64,000 bases of DNA, taken from NCBI GenBank assembly GCA_020635815.1, contig JACJZB010000001.1, positions 248,001 through 312,000 on the forward strand, in the 5' to 3' direction. Position numbers and translations under genes: made by a program. Positions 41,506-48,916 of this stretch are shown piece by piece (within the stretch, counting starts at the first letter, position 1; each line of letters opens with the position of its first letter). This DNA comes from Flavobacteriales bacterium. GTDB taxonomy: Bacteria; Bacteroidota; Bacteroidia; Flavobacteriales_E; Vicingaceae. A model generated the notes under the pieces. The model worked only from the letters and a program-made list of their open reading frames with translations. It was not told the origin of the DNA and did not search any database.

Positions 41506-42477
41506 ATGAAAAGAGTAGTTTTTATAATATTAATTACATTACTAAGCAATTATTGTTTAGCTCAATCATTTAATGTTCGTAATATTTTTAATTCAGGAGC
41601 TACCATTGGGGCAGAGCACATTATGCCAGCATCAATTAATGATTCTATAAATTTTCAATTAATAAAATATAAAATACAGTTTGTAAAAGTTTTGAGAACA
41701 AAAGAGGTTGATATTGAAAAATTTGACATGGAGAATAAGGAAGCAAAAGCAAATCAATTGTTTTTAACATCTAAATTTAGCGTAACTAAACCTAGCTTAT
41801 CCCATCAAAATTATTTTAAAAATATTTATAATGGAGAACTAGAATTAACTTATATTACAGTAAGTAGAAAAAGAGGTGTTTGGTTGCATGCAGCAAATGT
41901 TTCAGCAACAGAAAGTGAAGAATCAATCAAACATGATTTTACACCTAATTTTAGAGCTTATTCAGTGTATGCACATATCAATCCTAAAAATTTAGATTTT
42001 ATTCCTTTCGTTGGACCTGGCATTGCACTTAATCAGGGTAGAATTCTTGCTTTGCCAGTTTTTGGTTTTTGGACAAAATTATCACCACAATTATCGTTTG
42101 AAATTATAGCACCGATTCATATCAAACTAAAATACAATTTGGCGAATAAAGTTGAGTTTGAGTTGGCTACTTCTTATAACAGAATAAATGCAGTGTATCG
42201 TGAAGGGTCTAAGTACAAAGGGAATGATAATACGATTAATTTAAGGCAATTAAAAAGTCATTTAGGAATAAATACAAGACTTAGTGAGTATTATAAAGTT
42301 AAATTTGAAATGGGTTATGCAGTTTTACAAGAGTTAAATGGATTGTCAAACGATTATTCTAAAAAAATGAATCCAACACCTTATTTCAATATTTCATTTA
42401 ATTACAATTTTAGAAATTCTATTTTATACAAGTTTTTTAATGAAGGAGATAAGTTGGGAAAAGGTGCAGCTAAATAA
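41506..42477 (+). CDS. DUF6268-like outer-membrane beta-barrel protein, copy 1
   Basis: The 323-residue protein has a signal peptide (MKRVVFIILITLLSNYCLAQ) and a run of amphipathic strands ending in an aromatic C-terminus. Landmarks shared with the next gene are SGATIGAEHIMPASINDSIN, RGVWLHAANVS, FTPNFRAYSVY, PFVGPGIALNQGRILALPVF and NTINLRQLKSHLGIN. Both are tandem paralogues, most like the DUF6268 outer-membrane family, function unknown. The paralogous start is 66 nt downstream. Confidence 0.75.
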   Translation: MKRVVFIILITLLSNYCLAQSFNVRNIFNSGATIGAEHIMPASINDSINFQLIKYKIQFVKVLRTKEVDIEKFDMENKEAKANQLFLTSKFSVTKPSLSHQNYFKNIYNGELELTYITVSRKRGVWLHAANVSATESEESIKHDFTPNFRAYSVYAHINPKNLDFIPFVGPGIALNQGRILALPVFGFWTKLSPQLSFEIIAPIHIKLKYNLANKVEFELATSYNRINAVYREGSKYKGNDNTINLRQLKSHLGINTRLSEYYKVKFEMGYAVLQELNGLSNDYSKKMNPTPYFNISFNYNFRNSILYKFFNEGDKLGKGAAK

Positions 42478-42542
42478 ATTGGAGGTAGTTTGTTTTGATT
42501 TTTGCTTTAAGTATTAATTGTAAATTTGCTAGCATATATTTG

Positions 42543-43487
42543 ATGAGAAAAAAGCTAATAATAGGATTGATATTGTATTTAGGAACTTTAGTTTCTACTT
42601 TTTCTCAATCTTTACAACTCGATTTTTTATTTAGCTCGGGTTTAACTTATAGCTCAGAATTTCACGGAGCTGCCCAAGTAAATGATTCAGTAGATTTTAA
42701 CTTTAATAAACATCAACTTCAGTTTGTACTTCCTTTAAAAACAAAAATAAATTTAGACTTAAAAAAACTAGATTTTAAAAAGATGAATTTGAGTTCTTCG
42801 CAACTCTTCTTAACTTCCAAAATAGGGTTAAATCAATCTAGTTTTACCGATAAATCATCAAACACTATATACAAAGCGTCAATTGGAATAACGGGTTTAA
42901 ATGCTGGTTTACGACAAGGAGTTTGGATTTATTCTGCAAATCTTTTTATTGATGAAAGTGATAAAAGCTACAATGGAAATTTAGTTCCAAATTTCAGAGG
43001 TTATGGAGCAAGAGTAAAGGTTAAAAGTTTTGATTTTATTTATTTTTATGGAGCAGGACTGGTCGTTAATCAAGGGAAATTTTTCCCAGTACCTATTTTA
43101 GGTTTTCAGAAAAAAGTTGCTAAAAATTTAAAAGCAAGAATTGTTTTCCCAATAGAAGCTAAATTAAATTATAAAGCTAATGCTAAGCTAAACTTTGATG
43201 TAGGAGCAAATTTTGATGGGGTAAATACAATTTATAGAAGTGGATCTGTGTTTAAGGATACAGATGGGTCTATAAATTATCGGCAACTGAAATCATACAT
43301 TGCAATAAACTCAAAAATCGCAAAACAAGTAAAGTTAAAATTAGAAGGAGGGCTTTCTGTTGCTCAACAATATGCTATGATACATAAAGATTATTCAGAA
43401 AACATAGGAACGTCATATTATATTGCTTTTACGCTTAACTATCAGTTTGGCAAATCTTTATTTGGTCAATTTGTAAATCCACAATAA
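42543..43487 (+). CDS. DUF6268-like outer-membrane beta-barrel protein, copy 2
   Basis: From the ATG at 42543 the protein has 314 residues with a signal peptide (MRKKLIIGLILYLGTLVSTF, then SQS). It parallels copy 1: FSSGLTYSSEFHGAAQVNDS, RQGVWIYSANLFID, LVPNFRGYGARV, FYGAGLVVNQGKFFPVPILG and GSINYRQLKSYIAINSKI. The upstream in-frame start would put 16 residues before this signal peptide and is rejected. The two copies are well diverged, indicating an old tandem duplication. Confidence 0.75.
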   Translation: MRKKLIIGLILYLGTLVSTFSQSLQLDFLFSSGLTYSSEFHGAAQVNDSVDFNFNKHQLQFVLPLKTKINLDLKKLDFKKMNLSSSQLFLTSKIGLNQSSFTDKSSNTIYKASIGITGLNAGLRQGVWIYSANLFIDESDKSYNGNLVPNFRGYGARVKVKSFDFIYFYGAGLVVNQGKFFPVPILGFQKKVAKNLKARIVFPIEAKLNYKANAKLNFDVGANFDGVNTIYRSGSVFKDTDGSINYRQLKSYIAINSKIAKQVKLKLEGGLSVAQQYAMIHKDYSENIGTSYYIAFTLNYQFGKSLFGQFVNPQ

Positions 43488-43557
43488 TTCGAAGCGATTC
43501 CTTTTTCATTTTCACGTTCCATTTGTTAACTTTAACCACTTTTAAGAAAATAAGTTT

Positions 43558-45039
43558 ATGAATAAGATATTAGTTGCCAATAGAGGAGAGATTGCGTTGA
43601 GAGTAATGCGTTCTGCAAAAGAAATGGGAATAAAAACAGTTGCTATTTTTTCTGAAGCAGATAGGAAAGCACCGTTTGTTAAGTATGCAGATGAAGCTGT
43701 TTGTGTAGGTCCTCCTCCATCAAATCAATCTTATTTACAGGTTGATAAGATTATACAAATTTGTAAAGATTTAGGTGTAGATGGGGTTCATCCTGGATAT
43801 GGCTTTTTGTCTGAGAATGCAGATGCAACTCGGAAGTTTACACAAGCTGGTATTACATTTATTGGGCCATCTCCAGAAGCGATGGAGTTAATGGGAGATA
43901 AATTAAAGGCAAAAGACACTGTAAAAAGTTATAATATACCAATGGTTCCGGGAACGGACAAAGCAATAGAGGATATTGCTGCAGCTAAAAAAATTGCTGA
44001 AGGTATTGGTTTTCCAATCTTAATTAAAGCTGCTGCTGGTGGTGGTGGTAAAGGAATGAGAGTTGTAGAGGCCGCAGATGAGTTTGAGGAGCAAATGGAT
44101 AGAGCAGTAAGTGAGGCTGTTTCGTCATTTGGGGATGGAGCTGTTTTTATTGAAAAGTATGTAGGTTCACCTCGTCATATTGAAATACAAGTTTTAGCAG
44201 ATACACATGGAAACATTGTTTATTTATTTGAGCGTGAATGCTCAATTCAACGTCGTCACCAAAAGGTAATCGAAGAAGCACCTTCATCTGTTTTAACTCC
44301 AGCAATTAGAGAAGCAATGGGTAAATGTGCTGTAGATGTTGCTCGTTCTTGTAATTATTATGGAGCAGGAACAGTTGAGTTTTTGTTGGAAAACGATAAA
44401 GATTTTTATTTCCTTGAAATGAATACGCGTTTACAAGTTGAGCACCCAGTTTCTGAATTAATTTCAGGAATAGATTTAGTGAAAGAGCAAATAAAAGTGG
44501 CACGTGGTGAAAAACTATCGTTTACTCAAGAAGATTTAAAAATTAATGGACACTCTTTAGAGGTGAGAGTTTATGCTGAAGACCCGACTAATAACTTTTT
44601 ACCAGATATAGGACGTTTAAATACCTATAAAAAACCGGAAGGTATGGGAGTTAGAGTGGATGATGGATTTGAAGAAGGTATGGATATTCCTATTTATTAT
44701 GATCCTATGATTTCTAAATTGATAACTCATGGAAAAGATAGGCAAGAAGCGATAGATAGAATGGTGAGGGCAATTGATGATTATAAAATTAGTGGAGTAG
44801 AAACAACTTTACCATTCTGTAAGTTTGCGATCCAACATGAGGCTTTTGTAAGTGGTCATTTCGACACACATTTTGTAAATAAATATTTTACTCCTGAGGT
44901 TTTAAATATTCATAATAAGGAAGTAGAAGAAGTCGCAGCTTTATTTGCTGCAAAACTTTTTACAGATAATAAAGCCATCCAAACGGCAACTGTTGGTTCA
45001 AATACGATTAAGTCGAATTGGAAAAGAAATAGAATTTAA
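43558..45039 (+). CDS. accC: Biotin carboxylase subunit (acetyl/propionyl-CoA carboxylase)
   Basis: The 493-residue ATP-grasp enzyme has KILVANRGEIALRVMRSAKE at the start, the glycine loop IKAAAGGGGKGMRVV near residue 161 and FLEMNTRLQVEHPVSELISG near residue 284. It carboxylates biotin on a carrier protein. It is about 45 residues longer than E. coli AccC; the C-terminal extension (EEVAALFAAKLFTDNKAI) is common in Bacteroidota. No carrier or carboxyltransferase gene is next to it, so acetyl-CoA and propionyl-CoA carboxylase are both possible. Family A repeats follow. Confidence 0.88.
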   Translation: MNKILVANRGEIALRVMRSAKEMGIKTVAIFSEADRKAPFVKYADEAVCVGPPPSNQSYLQVDKIIQICKDLGVDGVHPGYGFLSENADATRKFTQAGITFIGPSPEAMELMGDKLKAKDTVKSYNIPMVPGTDKAIEDIAAAKKIAEGIGFPILIKAAAGGGGKGMRVVEAADEFEEQMDRAVSEAVSSFGDGAVFIEKYVGSPRHIEIQVLADTHGNIVYLFERECSIQRRHQKVIEEAPSSVLTPAIREAMGKCAVDVARSCNYYGAGTVEFLLENDKDFYFLEMNTRLQVEHPVSELISGIDLVKEQIKVARGEKLSFTQEDLKINGHSLEVRVYAEDPTNNFLPDIGRLNTYKKPEGMGVRVDDGFEEGMDIPIYYDPMISKLITHGKDRQEAIDRMVRAIDDYKISGVETTLPFCKFAIQHEAFVSGHFDTHFVNKYFTPEVLNIHNKEVEEVAALFAAKLFTDNKAIQTATVGSNTIKSNWKRNRI

Positions 45040-45041
45040 AG

Positions 45042-45107
45042 CCCATCCCCAACCCTTCCCAAAGGGAAGGGAGAATTCCCCTCTAAAAAGAGGGGTAGGG
45101 GTGTGTA
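45042..45107. repeat. Family A palindrome pair between accC and the broken paaG
   Basis: CCCATCCCCAACCCTTCCC, AAAGGGAAGGG and CCCCTCTAAAAAGAGGGG with TAGGGGTGTGTAAA: two adjacent palindromes. Confidence 0.8.
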
Positions 45108-45125
45108 AAAAATAAAAATAAAAGA

Positions 45126-45903
45126 ATGAGTACAATAAGATACGAAGTATTAAGCGGTGTCGCGGTTATTACATTAACTAGACCTGAAAAATTTAATAGT
45201 TTTATTAGAGAAATGGCTTTTAAATTACAGTCGTCACTAGATAAAGCAGAATCTGATAAAGAAGTAAGAGCAATTTACCTTACTGGAGAGGGTAAAGCAT
45301 TTTGTGCAGGTCAAGATTTAGCGGAGGCTATCGATCCAGAAGAAACAGAGTTAACTAAAATAGTTGAAGAACATTATAATCCAATTATTGAGCGTTTAAG
45401 AAACATTGAAAAACCTATTGTTTGTGGAGTAAATGGTGTAGCTGCTGGAGCAGGAGCTAATATTGCTTTAGCTTGTGATATTACAATTGCAGGAAAATCA
45501 GTAGCCTTTATTCAAGCATTTAGTAAAATTGGTTTAATACCAGATAGTGGAGGAACTTTTATTTACCAAGATTAATTGGCATGCAAAAAATCTGCCGCTT
45601 TAATGTTTTTTGGGTGATAAAGTAATGGCAGAAGAAGCTGAGAAAATGGGAATGATTTATAAGGTTGTAGAAGACGAAAATTTACAAGCAGAAGGATTGA
45701 AAATTGCTCAGAAATTAGCTCAAATGCCAACAAAAGGAATAGGATTAACAAAACGATTGTTAAACGAATCTTATAATAATACACTTGAAAAACAGCTAGA
45801 GTATGAAGGCGAATTGCAATTTGAAGCAAGCCAAACTTATGATTATAATGAGGGCGTAAATGCCTTTTTAGAAAAACGTCAGCCTAATTTTAAAGGAGAG
45901 TAA
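45126..45903 (+). pseudogene. Enoyl-CoA hydratase/isomerase (PaaG-like), three frameshifts
   Basis: The 5' part (45126-45575) encodes a crotonase from MSTIRYEVLSGVAVITLTRP through GKAFCAGQDLAEAI and GVAAGAGANIALACDI to IGLIPDSGGTF, then goes off frame. The 3' part (from about 45613) encodes GDKVMAEEAEKMGMIYKVVE to FLEKRQPNFKGE. Restoring the family sequence FYLPRLIGMQKSAALMFFGD needs three single-base changes within about 60 bp. One T is missing in the run at 45554-45558, one A is extra in the run near 45585, and one base is extra near 45612. All three are in homopolymers. Either it is a recent pseudogene or the assembly has indel errors. The intact gene would isomerise or hydrate enoyl-CoA in phenylacetate or fatty-acid breakdown, matching the two genes downstream. 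Confidence 0.85.
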
Positions 45904-45905
45904 AT

Positions 45906-45983
45906 GCCCCTCCCAACCTCCCCGAAGGGGAGGAGAGTTTCGTCCTCATGAAGAGGGGTAAGCTTGCTTGATAGGGGTGTGTA
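45906..45983. repeat. Family A palindrome pair between the broken paaG and the dehydrogenase
   Basis: GCCCCTCCCAACCTCCCC, GAAGGGGAGG and AAGAGGGGTAAGC, then AGGGGTGTGTAAAA. It mirrors the 45042-45107 copy, so the broken gene is bracketed by related repeats. Confidence 0.8.
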
Positions 45984-45994
45984 AAATATAAAAA

Positions 45995-47203
45995 ATGAAA
46001 GCAGAAAAAAATATAAATATAAATCCCCTCCCTTCGGGAGGGTTAGGGAGGGCTTCAATAGTAGGAGTATTAGGGGCAGGTTCAATGGGGGCAGGAATAG
46101 CTCAAATTGCTGCATCACAAGGGCATCAAACAATATTAGTAGATTTAAATGCTGAGGCGTTAGAAAATGCAAAAACTAGTTTGAATAAAGTGTTAAAACG
46201 GTTAGAAGAAAAAGGGCGTATCGATTCAGTTGAGAAGGTATTTAATAACATTACTTTTTCTCAAAAAATTACCGATTTTAGTGATTGTGGTATTGTAATA
46301 GAAGCAATAATTGAAAATATAGATATTAAACAAAAAGTATTTACGAGTTTAGAAGATATTGTTAGTGAAGACTGCATTTTAGCAAGTAATACTTCTTCTT
46401 TATCTATAGCATCTATTGCTTCATCTTGCTCAAAACCAGAACGAGTAATAGGAATTCATTTTTTTAATCCAGCACCATTAATGCCTTTGGTTGAGATTAT
46501 TCCAGCAGTACAAACATCTGAAGAAACTAAGAACTCCTCTAGAACGCTAATTGATGGGTGGAAAAAAGTAACTGTTTTAACTAAAGATACTCCAGGTTTT
46601 ATTGTAAACAGAGTAGCTCGCCCATTTTATGGTGAGGCTTTAAGAATTTATGAGGAAGGTGTAGCAGATTTTGCAACAATAGATTGGGCAATGACTGAAT
46701 TAGGTGGTTTTAGAATGGGGCCATTTACATTGATGGATTATATTGGGAATGATGTGAATTACACTGTTACTGAAACTGTTTTTGCAGCATTTTATTACGA
46801 CCCAAGGTACAAGCCATCATTTACTCAAAAAAGACATTCTGAAGCCGGTTGGTTTGGTCGTAAATCGGGTAGAGGTTATTATAACTATGCCGAAGGAGCA
46901 ATACAACCACAACCAAATAAAGATGCTGTTTTAGGGAAGCAGATTTTAGATAGAATTTTAATGATGTTGATTAACGAAGCTGTTGATGCTTTGTTCTTAA
47001 ATATTGCAACCAAAGAAGACATAGATTTAGCGATGACCAAAGGAGTAAATTATCCTAAAGGATTGTTAGCTTGGGCGGATGAAATCGGGTTAAACAACGT
47101 TTTAAATAGTTTAGAAACAATGTTTGCTGAATATGGAGAAGATCGTTATAGACCTAGCCCGTTATTAAGAAGAATGGTTAAGGATAACAAAACATTTTAC
47201 TAG
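45995..47203 (+). CDS. 3-hydroxyacyl-CoA dehydrogenase (PaaH/FadB-like) with repeat-derived N-terminus
   Basis: The 402-residue enzyme has the NAD motif SIVGVLGAGSMGAGIAQIAA, which normally stands at residue 2-4 but here begins at residue 21. The extra residues MKAEKNININPLPSGGLGRA include a translated family A palindrome (46023-46056). No ATG, GTG or TTG start in this frame lies between the repeat and the NAD motif, so ATG 45995 is the best start. Other landmarks are ASNTSSLSIASIASS, IGIHFFNPAPLMPLVEII and TPGFIVNRVARPFYGEAL. It oxidises 3-hydroxyacyl-CoA, probably 3-hydroxyadipyl-CoA given the neighbouring thiolase. Confidence 0.9.
   Translation: MKAEKNININPLPSGGLGRASIVGVLGAGSMGAGIAQIAASQGHQTILVDLNAEALENAKTSLNKVLKRLEEKGRIDSVEKVFNNITFSQKITDFSDCGIVIEAIIENIDIKQKVFTSLEDIVSEDCILASNTSSLSIASIASSCSKPERVIGIHFFNPAPLMPLVEIIPAVQTSEETKNSSRTLIDGWKKVTVLTKDTPGFIVNRVARPFYGEALRIYEEGVADFATIDWAMTELGGFRMGPFTLMDYIGNDVNYTVTETVFAAFYYDPRYKPSFTQKRHSEAGWFGRKSGRGYYNYAEGAIQPQPNKDAVLGKQILDRILMMLINEAVDALFLNIATKEDIDLAMTKGVNYPKGLLAWADEIGLNNVLNSLETMFAEYGEDRYRPSPLLRRMVKDNKTFY
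46023..46056. repeat. REP-like palindrome, family A, inside the dehydrogenase coding sequence
   Basis: ATCCCCTCCCTTCGGGAGGG then TTAGGGAGGGCTTC, in frame, encoding NPLPSGGLGRA. Confidence 0.85.
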
Positions 47204-47259
47204 AAACAGTGTGAAATTAATTTTTGAATAAGAAAGAAAATAATACAAATTAAAGAAAT

Positions 47260-48468
47260 ATGAAAGAAGCCTTTATAATTGATGCAATTAGAACACCAAT
47301 AGGAAGTTTTGGAGGAACATTATCAGCAGTAAGAACAGATGATTTAGCAGCTATTCCTATTCAAGAATTAATTAAAAGAAACCCTAGTTTAGTTACCGAA
47401 GAAATTGAAGATGTAATTTTTGGTTGTGCTAATCAAGCTGGAGAAGACAATAGAAATGTTGCTCGTATGGCTGGTTTGTTGGCTGGGTTACCTTGGCAAG
47501 TTGGTGGTGAAACGGTAAATCGTTTGTGTTCGTCAGGTATGGCTTCTGCAATAAATGCTTCAAGAGCTATTATGTTGGGCGATGGTGATATTTATATTAC
47601 TGGAGGTGTTGAAAATATGTCGAGAGGGCCTTATGTAATTTCTAAATCGGCAAAACCATTTGGTACTGATTCAAAAATGTACGATTCAAGTTTTGGATGG
47701 CGTTTTATCAATCCTAAAATGCACAAATTATATGGTACTGAAGGAATGGGGCAAACTGCCGAGAATTTGGTGGAGATGTATGACATAAGCAGAGAAGACC
47801 AAGATCAATTTGCTTATTGGAGCCAAATGAAAGCTACAAAAGCTCAAAAAAATGGACGATTAGGAGAAGAAATAGTTGCCGTTCATATTCCACAACGAAA
47901 AAAAGACGATTTAATCTTTGATAAAGATGAATTTATAAAACCAACAACTACCCTAGAAATTTTACAAAAACTTCGTCCTGCTTTTAAAGCAGAAGGAGGA
48001 AGTGTAACAGCAGGAAATGCATCAGGATTAAATGATGGAGCAGCGGCAATGTTAATCGCATCTGGCGAAGCCGCAAATCGTCATCATTTAAAACCTATTG
48101 CAAGAATAGTTTCGAGTGCAATTGCAGGTGTAGAACCTCGTATTATGGGAATTGGTCCTGTTTACGCATCAGAAAAAGCATTAAAAAGAGCAGGATTAAC
48201 CATGAACGATATGGATATTATAGAGTTAAACGAGGCTTTTGCTGCTCAATCGTTGGCATGTACTCGTAAAATGGGCTTGGCGGATAACGATCCAAGAATA
48301 AATCCGAATGGAGGAGCAATTGCTATTGGTCATCCATTAGGAATGACTGGTTCACGTATTTTGCAAACAGCAGCTCTAGAGTTGCAAAAGCAAAACAAAA
48401 AATATGCATTAGTAACGTTGTGTATAGGGGTTGGACAAGGTTATGCTACAATTATTGAGAGAGTATAA
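47260..48468 (+). CDS. Thiolase, 3-oxoadipyl-CoA thiolase type (PaaJ/PcaF-like)
   Basis: The 402-residue thiolase has the acylated cysteine in ETVNRLCSSGMASAINASR near residue 90. Other active-site segments are GGVENMSRGPYVISK, GGAIAIGHPLGMTGSRI near residue 350 and VTLCIGVGQGYATI at the end. GVENMSRGPYVISKS and LYGTEGMGQTAENL fit the PaaJ/PcaF subgroup better than general FadA. With the PaaG-like and PaaH-like genes upstream it forms the lower part of phenylacetate degradation. The ring-epoxidase genes paaABCDE are not in the window. Confidence 0.9.
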   Translation: MKEAFIIDAIRTPIGSFGGTLSAVRTDDLAAIPIQELIKRNPSLVTEEIEDVIFGCANQAGEDNRNVARMAGLLAGLPWQVGGETVNRLCSSGMASAINASRAIMLGDGDIYITGGVENMSRGPYVISKSAKPFGTDSKMYDSSFGWRFINPKMHKLYGTEGMGQTAENLVEMYDISREDQDQFAYWSQMKATKAQKNGRLGEEIVAVHIPQRKKDDLIFDKDEFIKPTTTLEILQKLRPAFKAEGGSVTAGNASGLNDGAAAMLIASGEAANRHHLKPIARIVSSAIAGVEPRIMGIGPVYASEKALKRAGLTMNDMDIIELNEAFAAQSLACTRKMGLADNDPRINPNGGAIAIGHPLGMTGSRILQTAALELQKQNKKYALVTLCIGVGQGYATIIERV

Positions 48469-48478
48469 TGTTAGAAAA

Positions 48479-48502
48479 GCAGTCTTCAGTTTTCAGTTGG
48501 CA
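48479..48502. repeat. Short flanking repeat, left of the four-helix-bundle gene
   Basis: GCAGTCTTCAGTTTTCAGTT then GGCA. It is an imperfect inverted copy of 48885-48908. Confidence 0.6.
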
Positions 48503-48519
48503 TAAATAAAATCACAAAT

Positions 48520-48882
48520 ATGGGCTCGTTTAAAGATTTGTTGATATATAAAAAAGCATTTACTTTGGCTATGGAAATTTTTGAGATGACTAAGAACTTT
48601 CCTAAGGAAGAACAATATTCATTGATTGACCAAATTAGAAGAAGCTCTCGTTCTGTTTGTGCAAATATAGCAGAAGGATATAGGAAAAGACAATATCTCG
48701 CTCATTTTGTATCTAAAATATCAGATTCTGATATGGAAAATTCCGAAACCCAAGTATGGTTAGATTTTTCATGTGCTTGTAATTATATTAGCAAAGAATT
48801 GTATGATGAAAAAATAGAAAAATCACAAGAAGTTGGACGATTATTAAATCACATGATTCATAATCCAGAAAAATTTAAATAA
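48520..48882 (+). CDS. Four-helix-bundle protein (23S rRNA intervening-sequence family)
   Basis: The 120-residue protein has the family signature FKDLLIYKKAFTLAMEIFEM, LIDQIRRSSRSVCANIAEGY near residue 40 and a final LLNHMIHNPEKFK. These proteins were first seen in intervening sequences of 23S rRNA genes but occur widely alone in Bacteroidota, function unknown. The gene is bracketed by short imperfect inverted repeats (48479-48502 and 48885-48908) between the thiolase and RelA/SpoT genes, which suggests an inserted cassette. Confidence 0.9.
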   Translation: MGSFKDLLIYKKAFTLAMEIFEMTKNFPKEEQYSLIDQIRRSSRSVCANIAEGYRKRQYLAHFVSKISDSDMENSETQVWLDFSCACNYISKELYDEKIEKSQEVGRLLNHMIHNPEKFK

Positions 48883-48884
48883 TA

Positions 48885-48908
48885 ATTGAAGACTGTAAAT
48901 TGCCAATT
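48885..48908. repeat. Short flanking repeat, right of the four-helix-bundle gene
   Basis: ATTGAAGACTGTAAATTGCC then AATT; its reverse complement resembles 48479-48502 (shared CAGTCTTCA and TTGGCA). Confidence 0.6.
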
Positions 48909-48916
48909 GAATACTG

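Noticed and set aside
45550..45620. Programmed frameshift in the PaaG-like gene
   Set aside because: Three separate indels of different sign are needed, and no slippery heptamer plus structure explains them; decay or sequencing error is simpler.
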